Assembly: GCA_017549285.1 (NCBI GenBank)
Contig: JAFYVE010000055.1
Coordinates: forward strand, 62,001-126,000
DNA length: 64,000 bases
DNA from: Clostridia bacterium
Lineage (GTDB): Bacteria; Bacillota; Clostridia; Oscillospirales; Acutalibacteraceae
Direction of reading: 5' to 3'
In this document: piece after piece, positions 8,132 to 16,443 of the stretch
Layout of the letters: each line of letters opens with the position of its first letter
Position numbering within the stretch: the stretch's first letter is position 1
The notes under the pieces: generated by a model
What the model saw: the letters and a program-made list of their open reading frames with translations, nothing else
The model's database searches: none
Told to the model about the DNA's origin: nothing
Program-made: the position numbers and the translations under genes

Positions 8132-8890
8132 TTATCTGTGATGCAGACTGTATTTTTCAGCTGTGTTGTGAGCAATTTCTTTAAGCTTTGCCGTAATATC
8201 ACTTTCAACAAACGGAAGACGATAAGTGTTTTTTCTGATATCGTTACCCGTAAGTATTTCATACCACAGAGCAGCTGCAAGAAATTCACCGCATCTTGAA
8301 GCGTGACAACCGTCATCACCTGTCAGGGAGCAGAAATTCTCTTTTCTTGCATCACTCCACGCTTCACCAACGGGAAAAACAATTTTTATATCAGCAACAT
8401 CTGCGGCATTGATACAGGCTGTTCTTATACTTTCAGCCATAGTCTGCGTATTATTACCGTATTTTTCAAAAAGGTGTTCCCGGCAGTTATTTTCATAAGC
8501 CCACGGCTCATTGATTACAATTTCTGCACGGGGACACTTCTGTCGTATCATATCTGCAATTTCACGGATAAACGGAACATAACTTTCAGCATCACCTGCC
8601 ATACCGGAACTCTGCTGAACGGTTACGTAATCCCATTCATACCAGTCAAAAATCTCTGAGGCGGGAACTTTTTCCGTTTCATTTGTTCTGACACTTCCCT
8701 CTTCGTTATACTCAAAACGGTAAACCGGAGCATCTTCTTCCATCATTTTCATATGATTTTCAAGAGATGCATTTTCAAGTGTCATAAATCCTGTGACAAT
8801 TTTCACATCATCACTTTTTGCTGTTTTTGCAAGATATCGCCCTGATGAGAGTGCATACTCATCACCAAGGGACAGAATTCTTAACATCAT
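8132..8890 (-). CDS. DUF4886 (SGNH-hydrolase-like) protein lacking the usual serine
   Basis: 252 residues related to DUF4886, a branch of the SGNH/GDSL esterase fold. Family landmarks are WDYVTVQQSSGMAG (about 88-101), the WAYE block and GDDGCHAS near the C-terminus, followed by AAALWYEILTG. In relatives the first block is GNSFS with Ser as nucleophile; here it reads LSLGDEYA, with Glu11 at the expected serine position. Asp193 and His196 of the second catalytic block remain. It is therefore probably not a normal esterase, or uses other chemistry. No signal peptide. It is 9 bases upstream of the protease gene and 14 bases downstream of rqcP. Two adjacent ATG codons (8890 and 8887) both suit the AGGGTGA site. 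Confidence 0.75.
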   Translation of the reverse strand: MMLRILSLGDEYALSSGRYLAKTAKSDDVKIVTGFMTLENASLENHMKMMEEDAPVYRFEYNEEGSVRTNETEKVPASEIFDWYEWDYVTVQQSSGMAGDAESYVPFIREIADMIRQKCPRAEIVINEPWAYENNCREHLFEKYGNNTQTMAESIRTACINAADVADIKIVFPVGEAWSDARKENFCSLTGDDGCHASRCGEFLAAALWYEILTGNDIRKNTYRLPFVESDITAKLKEIAHNTAEKYSLHHR

Positions 8891-8904
8891 TAATTATCAC
8901 CCTG

Positions 8905-9147
8905 TTAAGTCAACAGCTGATACATCAAAGAGGCATTCTCCTTTGTAGCGTGTTCATTAACAGCAAGAACCTTTGCCTTTGTGACATTTGAACCGACACG
9001 TATTTCAATTACGTCACCGATTTTAACATCATAGGATGCTCTTGCAGTTTTGCCGTTGACATCGATATGTTTTGCGTCGCAAAGCTCGTTTGCAACCGTT
9101 CTGCGTTTCACAAGACGTGAAACTTTAAGGTATTTATCAAGACGCAT
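8905..9147 (-). CDS. rqcP: RqcP, S4-domain ribosome quality control protein (YabO)
   Basis: 80 residues, almost entirely an S4 RNA-binding domain: MRLDKYLKVSRLVKRRT is very close to the start of Bacillus RqcP, and the end MYQLL is also shared. With RqcH it adds alanine tails to nascent chains stalled on split 50S subunits. In Bacillus the gene is next to mazG/yabN and divIC; here it is between a cell-wall glycosyltransferase and a DUF4886 gene, so the neighbourhood differs. GAGGT lies 7 bases before the ATG. Confidence 0.88.
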   Translation of the reverse strand: MRLDKYLKVSRLVKRRTVANELCDAKHIDVNGKTARASYDVKIGDVIEIRVGSNVTKAKVLAVNEHATKENASLMYQLLT

Positions 9148-9199
9148 AATTTTACCTCGTTATAAATTCTATACTTTCTTTCTTTAAATAATCTTAAAT

Positions 9200-11326
9200 T
9201 CACATACCGTATTCTTCGACCATAAAGTTATAAACTCTTTCACACGTTTTTCCATCCGTGTAGTCATAGAAACGTTCTTTTGCTTTCAGGCGTTCTTCCC
9301 TGAACTCATCGTTATCTGTTACAACGTCTTTTATAAATTTTTTAAGGTCATCAACAGTGTAAATATAAGGACATTTATAGTTTGCCTTGAAATCATCAAA
9401 CATCATAGGCCATTTTGCGCTGAATTCCCTGAGGTCTTCAACTGCAAGTGCTATGGGTCTGTCAGTCATAAGATAATCATAATAAACGGATGAATAGTCT
9501 GTGATAAGGGCATCGGTTTCTGTAAGGAAATCGTAAATCTGTGTACCCCCCAGATAGTTGTTGTCTGCAATAGTGATGTTGCTCATTTCATCAATCTTCA
9601 TAACGCTGACATCCTGAGCAGGATGAGGTCTGAGATAAAGAACAGCATTGTTTTCCTTAAGAAATCCGTTGATTTCAGCCATTTCTTCAGTTGACTTGAT
9701 AACGGGAAGTCCAAGCGGGAAATTATTTTCAATTCTTAAGCTGTCGGCCCTTGTGTGCTGACGGTAAGTGGGCATCCAGACAATATAAGTCTTATCCCTG
9801 TTCTGTCTTATTCCCGCATTTTCATAAAGAACATCAGTACGGCAATAGCCGTAATTTCTCATATTTTCATCCTTATCACCGATATCATAGAAATGTCTGT
9901 TAAGGTTATAAGTTGTAATCATATTCATATCAACTTCACCCTTGAGCAAATCATAATCCTTAACTATTTTAAGGGGCATACCGTGACCTAAGAAGACCCG
10001 CTTCTGCCTGGGATGTTTCTTGTAAACATAGTCATTACAATCAACAATGAACTTTGCAAAATTCCAGTAATACCCGAGTTCAATCTTCTGTTTTGCTGTT
10101 TTTGCATTTTTTACAATACATTTTATTCTATGTCCGCAGAGTTCATCCCTTACATCTTCAGGCATTCTGACACGCCAGACAAGTTTATACTTCTTTGCAA
10201 CATCAGTATTTTCAACAAGGTATTTGAAAAACCAGTAAGTGTTATCTGCAAATGAGGGCATAGATTCAAAAATAATTATATTCTGTCGGGGTAAAACAGC
10301 TGCAAGCTTTACAAGAAGCTTGGGCAATTCTACAGTTGCAAATTTATGAAGTTTACCCACAAGTTTTTTATATTTCTTGAATAATCCCACTGCAGACATA
10401 CCGAAAGAAGCAACCTTTGCCTCCTTACGGATATGCATATGTGCATTATTATCGGATGCCACTGCAGGGGCATATTTATTTATATTTTTTCTGATAATAT
10501 CAAGTTTATCCTTCTGACCGCCTACAGAGGCAATTTTAAAATATGCATCGATATTCTTTTCAACGATATAATATGATGCCGCAGAAATGTTTTCGGGACA
10601 TTTTTCGGAAACAATACGCATCATTTCATCACCCGTTGTCACAAGGTCAAAAACCTTATCGGGGTTAACGGAATGCATTACGCTTTCATCATTCTGCAGA
10701 TAGTAATAATGAGGCTCGTTTGACATAACAACTTTATCTGCCTGCATAAAATAATCAACACTTGCAAGCATATCTTCACCTATTGCATATGTCGGAAAAT
10801 GAAGATTGATTTTTGAAGCTCTGTAAAGTTTGCAATTACTTGAAGGAGCATATATTTTTGAATAAAGCATTTTACCGAGAGCTGCTCTGCCTGTGTCGGT
10901 AAAAATGTGGTTATCGGGATATTCACCGTTTCTTGTGCGTTTTTTTCTGCCGTCTTCCCACGTAAAAATATATGAACACATAGCAATATCGGCATTATGC
11001 TCCGTAATTATTGTGTACATATTGAGAATGTAGTTGGGATTTACCGTATCATCGGAATCAACAAAGCAGAAAAACTCACCTTTTTTCTCTTTTATTCCCG
11101 CATTTCTTGCCGTTGCAACACCGCCGTTTTTATTGTGAATGACTCTTACACGGCTGTCTTCACAAGCAAATCTGTCACAGATTGCACCGCTGTCGTCTGT
11201 TGAGCCGTCATCAACAAGAATCAGTTCAATATTTGTATATGACTGAGCAAGAATTGATTTTATACACTTTTCAAGATATTTTTCTACATTGTAAACGGGA
11301 ACAATAACAGATATTAACTCATTCAT
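9200..11326 (-). CDS. Bifunctional GT2 glycosyltransferase / CDP-glycerol glycerophosphotransferase (TagF-like)
   Basis: 708 residues with two enzyme domains. Residues 1-110 hold a GT2 glycosyltransferase core (VIVPVYNVEKYL, LVDDGSTDDS, FVDSDD). Residues about 340-705 are a TagF-like polyglycerolphosphate polymerase domain with FLGHGMPLK, WMPTYRQH, YLRPHPAQD and LTDYSSVYYDYL. No membrane segment is seen; such proteins sit at the inner membrane face and build teichoic-acid-like wall or capsule polymers. It follows a flippase by 20 bases, which fits making and exporting one polymer. CAGGAG lies 7 bases before the ATG. Whether glycerol, ribitol or another polyol phosphate is used cannot be told. 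Confidence 0.9.
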   Translation of the reverse strand: MNELISVIVPVYNVEKYLEKCIKSILAQSYTNIELILVDDGSTDDSGAICDRFACEDSRVRVIHNKNGGVATARNAGIKEKKGEFFCFVDSDDTVNPNYILNMYTIITEHNADIAMCSYIFTWEDGRKKRTRNGEYPDNHIFTDTGRAALGKMLYSKIYAPSSNCKLYRASKINLHFPTYAIGEDMLASVDYFMQADKVVMSNEPHYYYLQNDESVMHSVNPDKVFDLVTTGDEMMRIVSEKCPENISAASYYIVEKNIDAYFKIASVGGQKDKLDIIRKNINKYAPAVASDNNAHMHIRKEAKVASFGMSAVGLFKKYKKLVGKLHKFATVELPKLLVKLAAVLPRQNIIIFESMPSFADNTYWFFKYLVENTDVAKKYKLVWRVRMPEDVRDELCGHRIKCIVKNAKTAKQKIELGYYWNFAKFIVDCNDYVYKKHPRQKRVFLGHGMPLKIVKDYDLLKGEVDMNMITTYNLNRHFYDIGDKDENMRNYGYCRTDVLYENAGIRQNRDKTYIVWMPTYRQHTRADSLRIENNFPLGLPVIKSTEEMAEINGFLKENNAVLYLRPHPAQDVSVMKIDEMSNITIADNNYLGGTQIYDFLTETDALITDYSSVYYDYLMTDRPIALAVEDLREFSAKWPMMFDDFKANYKCPYIYTVDDLKKFIKDVVTDNDEFREERLKAKERFYDYTDGKTCERVYNFMVEEYGM

Positions 11327-11346
11327 AAAAATTCTCCTGAATTGAA

Positions 11347-12804
11347 TTATGCTTTCTTTTTACCGATAATTTCAAGTGCCGTGTCAAGAAGATATCTGAA
11401 AGTTTCAACTTTAAATACAACTGAAAGAACAAGATAAACAACACCGCCTGTTGCAACCTGAACGATAATCATCGGAAGAGGTGAAAGAGGAAGGAACATT
11501 CCTTCTGCAAATACAATACCTGCCATAACAGTCGAAACAAGTATTCCGGGTGCCATATCGGCAATAAGCTCCTTAAAAGAATAACCTATAAGCTTCTTAT
11601 TGGGTGTTGTGTTTACGATAATTGCAATAAATGTGTTAAGCAGAAGGCTGTAAGCAATAGCATCAATACTCTGAAACATAACGGCAAAAAGAATTACGGT
11701 ATATGAAAGTTTTTTGATAATTTCGAGTTTAAGGAAAATGTCACTTCTGCCCACAGCCTTTATTGCCTGAAGGTTTGCAGTCTGTATAGGTTCAAAACAG
11801 TATGCAATACAGTAAATTCTCAGATAAGGCACACAAGGAAGCCATTTATCGGTAAGAAGAAGTGATATAAGAGGCTCTGCAACAACAGCAAGTCCGAACA
11901 TCATCGGGCACATAATATATGAGCTTGTTCTGATTGATCGGCGCATAATTGCCTTTACATCGGCAATATTATTCTGTGCATTTGAAATTGCAGGGAAAAG
12001 AACATTTGAAATGGATGTGTTGATATTTGTTACAATGATATTGGGAATCTGCATACCTCTGTCGAAATAAGCAAGATCGGCACTTGTATAGAATTTTCCG
12101 ATTACGATTTTTCTCATTTCGTTGTAAAGCTCGGCGATAATACCTGCCGCAAGAAGCTTCCACCCGTAAGCAAACATCTCCCTGAGCCTTGTCCATGAAA
12201 ACTTAAGTTCAGGTCTCCATTTAATTGTAAAACCGAGAATTATTGTGCTGACTGTTGTACTTGTGAGATACTGCCCGACAAGAGCCCAAACCCCGTAGCC
12301 CTCATATGCCATCCAGATACCGACAACGGCAGAAATAACGGTACCGCCGATTGTTGAAAGGAAGAATTTTCTGAAAATCATTTTTTTGCTGACATAGGCC
12401 TGCTGAACGGTATTGATAGCAGTAAGAGGGATTCTTATGCCGAGCACACGAAGAACGGGAACAAGAAGGTCATAGCCTTCTCCGAAAAACTTTGCAATAA
12501 GAGGTGCGCACACAAAAAGAAGTCCGTAAAGCACCATTGAAAATGCAAACTGGAAATAGAGAACTGTTGAAAAATCGAGATTATCCGAATCTTTTTTCTG
12601 AATAAGCGAACTGCCGAAACCGTTTGTAACTATACAGTTTGCAAACGTAATAAAAATGGTTACAACGGTAATAAGTCCGTAGTCCTCGGGCATAAGGAGT
12701 CTGCCGAGGATGATTGACACAACAAATGTGACAACCTGCGCTGATATTCTTTCAGCAAATTTCCAGATAAGCCCTGAAAGGACTTTTGATTTTGAAGTTT
12801 CCAT
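11347..12804 (-). CDS. Polysaccharide flippase (Wzx/MurJ-like, MOP superfamily)
   Basis: About 485 residues with around 12 to 14 hydrophobic segments. The N-terminal GLIWKFAERISAQVVTFVVS and GRLLMPEDYGL match Wzx-type O-antigen/teichuronic-acid exporters. It should turn lipid-linked oligosaccharide units to the outer face. It is the first gene of the operon, behind a consensus promoter, and leads into the GT2/TagF-like gene. Two in-frame ATGs exist (12810 and 12804). AGGAG is 3 bases from the first and 9 from the second, so the second is preferred. Confidence 0.9.
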   Translation of the reverse strand: METSKSKVLSGLIWKFAERISAQVVTFVVSIILGRLLMPEDYGLITVVTIFITFANCIVTNGFGSSLIQKKDSDNLDFSTVLYFQFAFSMVLYGLLFVCAPLIAKFFGEGYDLLVPVLRVLGIRIPLTAINTVQQAYVSKKMIFRKFFLSTIGGTVISAVVGIWMAYEGYGVWALVGQYLTSTTVSTIILGFTIKWRPELKFSWTRLREMFAYGWKLLAAGIIAELYNEMRKIVIGKFYTSADLAYFDRGMQIPNIIVTNINTSISNVLFPAISNAQNNIADVKAIMRRSIRTSSYIMCPMMFGLAVVAEPLISLLLTDKWLPCVPYLRIYCIAYCFEPIQTANLQAIKAVGRSDIFLKLEIIKKLSYTVILFAVMFQSIDAIAYSLLLNTFIAIIVNTTPNKKLIGYSFKELIADMAPGILVSTVMAGIVFAEGMFLPLSPLPMIIVQVATGGVVYLVLSVVFKVETFRYLLDTALEIIGKKKA

Positions 12805-12835
12805 TCGCATTATCTCCTGATTCTATATCTTATTA

Positions 12836-12864
12836 ATTATACTCTATATACCATATAAAGTCAA
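12836..12864 (-). promoter_or_regulatory. Promoter of the flippase operon
   Basis: On the minus strand TTGACT (12864-12859), 17 bases, TATAAT (12841-12836). The start would be near 12829, giving a leader of about 25 bases. Confidence 0.82.
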
Positions 12865-12879
12865 TATTTCACATTATGC

Positions 12880-12912
12880 AAAAAAAAGACTTGTATGAAA
12901 ACCATACAAGTC
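12880..12912 (-). terminator. Terminator of the AI-2E exporter operon
   Basis: GACTTGTATG (12888-12897) and CATACAAGTC (12903-12912) form a 10-base-pair stem. The A-run at 12880-12887 reads as a U-run on the minus strand. It lies just upstream of the flippase promoter and separates the two units. Confidence 0.9.
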
Positions 12913-12921
12913 CTGAAATAT

Positions 12922-13854
12922 TCATTTCATTGATACAAGCAGAGTATTGATATATGCGGAATCATAAAGGATATAATACTCACCATAGAATTCAGCCACA
13001 ATCACATTAATCATACCGTAATCCTGAGTCTCGGTGCAATCCTCGTCTTCTGCCGTTACATAATATTCACATCTGTAAATATCTGTCAGCTGAGAAGGGT
13101 CAAAATAATCATACACATTGAGTCCTGCTGCCTTGAAATCTTCGGAAAGAATATCAATATAATTCTGACGTTCGGATGCTGTAACAAGATACCTGCCCCT
13201 GAGCTCCGAATAGAAAAAGAACGGAGTGAAATCATCGGTAAATTTACTGTTTATAACATCAAATGCGTTACGCAGAGGCTCCTCGGCAAAATTAAAAAAT
13301 TCATCATCCGTAATTTCAGTAACTCCGGTTTCACTTTCAGTCTTAATGTTTGCAAGATCTTTGAAAACAAGATCCCAATCAATAAGCGAATGTGTACGGA
13401 AAAGCTCAGAATCCTGCATACAATCGGAATCCATAATATTGTTTACATATTCATCGGCAACAAACTCTGCAGAATCGATATTAAATTCGGGAACAAGTTC
13501 AAAGGCATCCTCAAATTCAATATCGGAAAAATCGAATTCATCAATAATATTCAAAGCAAATGACAAACCGACAAACAAAAAAATAACAACAAAAATAATT
13601 ATCGCAGGTGCTTTCAGATTGATTTTTGCACTTTTTCTGTTTCTGTTATAATCAGGATTAAAGACAGCAGGTCTGCCAGTTTCTTCATCATATTCGGGAG
13701 TATAAGCCTTATTTTTCTGAATTTCCTGCTGAAGCTGAGGTGAATACCGTGAATAATCGAGAACATTATACTTAATGTCATTCACAAGAGCTCCGCATTC
13801 GGGACAATATTTGACTTTTGAAGAAATGTTTTCTTTACATTCTTTGCATTTCAT
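12922..13854 (-). CDS. Zinc-ribbon membrane protein of unknown function
   Basis: 310 residues. The N-terminus is a zinc ribbon with CKECK and CPEC pairs (Cys3, Cys6, Cys17, Cys20 region). A Tyr/Asn-rich linker leads to one membrane segment (about 77-100) and an acidic extracellular domain rich in Phe, Asp and Glu. Such zinc-ribbon plus membrane-segment proteins are common in Clostridia, but I do not recognise the outer domain. It probably shares a transcript with the AI-2E family gene 30 bases upstream. A strong GGAGGT site precedes the ATG. Confidence 0.78.
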   Translation of the reverse strand: MKCKECKENISSKVKYCPECGALVNDIKYNVLDYSRYSPQLQQEIQKNKAYTPEYDEETGRPAVFNPDYNRNRKSAKINLKAPAIIIFVVIFLFVGLSFALNIIDEFDFSDIEFEDAFELVPEFNIDSAEFVADEYVNNIMDSDCMQDSELFRTHSLIDWDLVFKDLANIKTESETGVTEITDDEFFNFAEEPLRNAFDVINSKFTDDFTPFFFYSELRGRYLVTASERQNYIDILSEDFKAAGLNVYDYFDPSQLTDIYRCEYYVTAEDEDCTETQDYGMINVIVAEFYGEYYILYDSAYINTLLVSMK

Positions 13855-13884
13855 AACTTACACCTCCGGAAATAATCAATAAAT

Positions 13885-15126
13885 TCACCCGTTTGGTTCT
13901 TCCTCTGCATCAGCCTCTACAGATACTTCCGATCTGTTTCTTTTTGCAACAAATTCTTTAAGAAGAACATAAACTACCGAGCATACGGGAACCCCGAAAA
14001 GCATACCGGGAATTCCGAATGCTCCGCCGCCTATTGTAACGGCTACAAGCACCCATATTCCGGGAAGACCTACCGATTTACCCACAACTTTCGGATAAAT
14101 GAAGTTACCCTCAATCTGCTGAAGAACAATGATGAAAATAACAAACCATAATGCCTTCACAGGTTCAACAAGCAGAATAAGGAATGCACCTACAGCAGTA
14201 CCGATAAATGCACCGAAAACGGGAATGAGCGCAGTAAAACCAACAAGCACGGAAACAACACCTGCATAAGGCATTCTGAAAATAAGCATACCGATAAAAC
14301 AGAGAAGTCCGATTATCACAGCCTCAAGTAACTGCCCTGCGACAAATCTTGAAAAACTCAGATTTGAAAGTGATGCAACATCAAGAACTTTTGTGACTTT
14401 ATCATCACGGAAAAAAGCATAAAGCACTTTTTTTACCTGTTTTCCGATTGTTTCTTTCTGTGCTAAAAGATAAACCGAAAATACGATTGCAAGAACAAGA
14501 TTGACAACAAAAGTTACAATAGTTGTAGTGATATGGAATGTTGTATTGATGAACTTTTCACCGTAATTTGAAATAAAGGTATTTACAGTATCAAGAACCT
14601 TATTTGTATCAAAATCAAGACCGGGAAGAACAATATTATAATGTTCAAGATAAGCTCTGAGTTGAATCCACCAGACTTCAAGCTTCTTTGCAACATCGGG
14701 AAGCATTTTCACAAGGCTTGAAAACGTATTTATAAGCTCGGGAATGAGCATAAATATAATTGCAAAAACCACACCTACAACAACAAGTGTGCTCAGGATA
14801 AGACACACGGGGCGTTTAAGTTTTTCTTTTACTTTTATGCCTTTTTTTGAAGGAATTTTCTCCCATAATTTCTCAAGGGGAACAAGTATTGTATTGATAA
14901 CAAAAGCAAGACAGAGCCCTACAAGAAACGGAGAAAACAATGTTATTGCTTTTTCAATTGCACCGAAGGCTTTATCGCCGTTTGTGGCTATCCAGAAAAG
15001 AACAAAAGTAAATGTAATAACCAGTAAAACATATCTGAGCAGTTTTTTATTGACGGGTATTACAACATACTGTTCCTTATCTTTTTTTTCTGCACCGTCA
15101 TCGGGTTCTTTGTTGAATTTAAGCAA
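13885..15126 (-). CDS. AI-2E family (PerM-type) transporter
   Basis: 413 residues with about eight hydrophobic segments and the family C-terminal block including QQIEGNFIYPKVVG and GLPGIWVL. This family includes autoinducer-2 exporters and sodium/proton antiporters; the substrate is unknown here. The open frame extends to 15198, but a consensus promoter (15146-15174) would start transcription downstream of that point. The best start is a TTG at 15126, 6 bases after AGAGGTG. The C-terminus is acidic and Glu-rich. It diverges from the gene at 15295. Confidence 0.87.
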   Translation of the reverse strand: MLKFNKEPDDGAEKKDKEQYVVIPVNKKLLRYVLLVITFTFVLFWIATNGDKAFGAIEKAITLFSPFLVGLCLAFVINTILVPLEKLWEKIPSKKGIKVKEKLKRPVCLILSTLVVVGVVFAIIFMLIPELINTFSSLVKMLPDVAKKLEVWWIQLRAYLEHYNIVLPGLDFDTNKVLDTVNTFISNYGEKFINTTFHITTTIVTFVVNLVLAIVFSVYLLAQKETIGKQVKKVLYAFFRDDKVTKVLDVASLSNLSFSRFVAGQLLEAVIIGLLCFIGMLIFRMPYAGVVSVLVGFTALIPVFGAFIGTAVGAFLILLVEPVKALWFVIFIIVLQQIEGNFIYPKVVGKSVGLPGIWVLVAVTIGGGAFGIPGMLFGVPVCSVVYVLLKEFVAKRNRSEVSVEADAEEEPNG

Positions 15127-15145
15127 TTCAATCACCTCTGCAAAT

Positions 15146-15174
15146 ATTATATCAATCGGTTTGTATTTCGTCAA
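15146..15174 (-). promoter_or_regulatory. Promoter of the AI-2E transporter operon
   Basis: On the minus strand TTGACG (15174-15169), 17 bases, TATAAT (15151-15146). Transcription would begin near 15139, only about 13 bases before the TTG start codon. Confidence 0.85.
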
Positions 15175-15235
15175 GAGAGTAATATCATTAAACAACAATT
15201 TGTTGAATAAAAAAGTTATTTTTTTAAATAAGTAA

Positions 15236-15264
15236 TTTACAAATCAAAAAATATATGTTATTAT
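15236..15264 (+). promoter_or_regulatory. Promoter of the membrane-anchored protein gene
   Basis: TTTACA (15236-15241), 17 bases, TATTAT (15259-15264), with TG one base before the -10 (extended -10). Confidence 0.65.
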
Positions 15265-15294
15265 AGTTGAAAATGTATTTTGTGAGGGAATAAA

Positions 15295-16314
15295 ATGGCA
15301 TATAATAACGAAAATCAGGATTTTAATCTTACAGATTCGGTATCAGAACTTCAGGAAGTTATTTCTGAAAAATCAGGTCCGCAGAAAAAAAGAAAAGTAA
15401 AAAAACCTGCAAAACGCAATGCTGCAGACAGAAGAACAATGAGTCTTCTTTTCGGTATCCTTGCAGTAGGTATCTGTCTTTTATGTGTATCAATTATGGG
15501 TATGGTCGGCGTTGTAGGTGATATGCAGAAAGCTCCTGTTGAACAGACCACAGCCACCCCCGTTCAGGGACAGGTTATGACAACAGTTCCCGAAACCACA
15601 ACTCAGGCTCAGCAGATTCAGAATGAGGTTACAACTGTTCCTCAGCAGGAAACTCCCGGAACACCCGTTGCCAATGCACCTCAGACAGACGAACAGTGGC
15701 TCACATTCTTCAATGATGCAGTAAACAAACTCAAGTCAGAAGCGCCCGCTATGACAAAGTCAAAACAGACCAAGACAGCTGACATTCAGCTTTCAAATCC
15801 TCTCGGTGATGCTTATGTCAGCGCTGCCAAGGACAAGTATCTCTCTGATGAAGTTGTTAAAACACCTATCGCAAAGGGTGACAAAGCAGCTGCTCAGGCA
15901 AATATTTCTCCCGACGGTGCTTCATTTGTTTCAATGCTCACACTTGCAGACATCAAGTCAATTTCAGGCTCAACAGATGCAAACGGCAACTATCTTATCA
16001 AAATTGAAATGAATGACGTTTCAAACCCTGACAAACAGAGTTCTTACGGCAAGATTTTCCAGTTTATGCTTGTTGACGATGTTATGAATACATATGCTCC
16101 CGATATGGGTGCAACTGTTGACAGAAGCAACGTTGAGCTCAAATACAGCAAGTGTTCTGCAACAGCTACAATCTCTCCTGACGGCAAGGTTATTTCATAT
16201 GAAACAACAGTTAACGCAAATATGATTCTCCGTAATGCAAAAGTAAAAATCATCAACACAGACCTTGATGCAACTCTTTACAGTATCACAAAATATTACG
16301 ATATCAACTGGTAA
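15295..16314 (+). CDS. Membrane-anchored extracellular protein, unrecognised
   Basis: 339 residues. A lysine-rich cytoplasmic tail (1-45) is followed by one membrane segment (about 48-72), a Thr/Pro/Gln-rich linker (about 77-125) and an extracellular domain (about 130-339) with alternating beta-like strands. I recognise no family. GTGAGGG lies 8 bases before the ATG. It is a single-gene unit between its own promoter and a terminator. The tail-membrane-linker-globular plan is the same as in the sortase and protease proteins of this window, but that is architecture only. A sensor or wall-binding role is possible, not supported. Confidence 0.75.
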   Translation: MAYNNENQDFNLTDSVSELQEVISEKSGPQKKRKVKKPAKRNAADRRTMSLLFGILAVGICLLCVSIMGMVGVVGDMQKAPVEQTTATPVQGQVMTTVPETTTQAQQIQNEVTTVPQQETPGTPVANAPQTDEQWLTFFNDAVNKLKSEAPAMTKSKQTKTADIQLSNPLGDAYVSAAKDKYLSDEVVKTPIAKGDKAAAQANISPDGASFVSMLTLADIKSISGSTDANGNYLIKIEMNDVSNPDKQSSYGKIFQFMLVDDVMNTYAPDMGATVDRSNVELKYSKCSATATISPDGKVISYETTVNANMILRNAKVKIINTDLDATLYSITKYYDINW

Positions 16315-16326
16315 AACATACATCAG

Positions 16327-16363
16327 GCACATTCCGTTTTTTTACACGGGATGTGCTTTTTTT
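16327..16363 (+). terminator. Terminator after the membrane-anchored protein gene
   Basis: GCACATTCCGT (16327-16337) pairs with ACGGGATGTGC (16346-16356), with one mismatch or wobble, followed by seven T. Confidence 0.88.
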
Positions 16364-16364
16364 G

Positions 16365-16393
16365 TTGACATAAAAATTTATCAAGAGTATAAT
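16365..16393 (+). promoter_or_regulatory. Consensus promoter of the first ABC exporter pair
   Basis: TTGACA (16365-16370), 17 bases, TATAAT (16388-16393): a perfect sigma-A consensus that begins within two bases of the preceding terminator's T-run. High constitutive expression is likely unless a repressor acts. Confidence 0.9.
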
Positions 16394-16443
16394 ATTCATA
16401 ATTAAAGTCTTCAATAATATTTAATATATACGGAGGAAACGAT

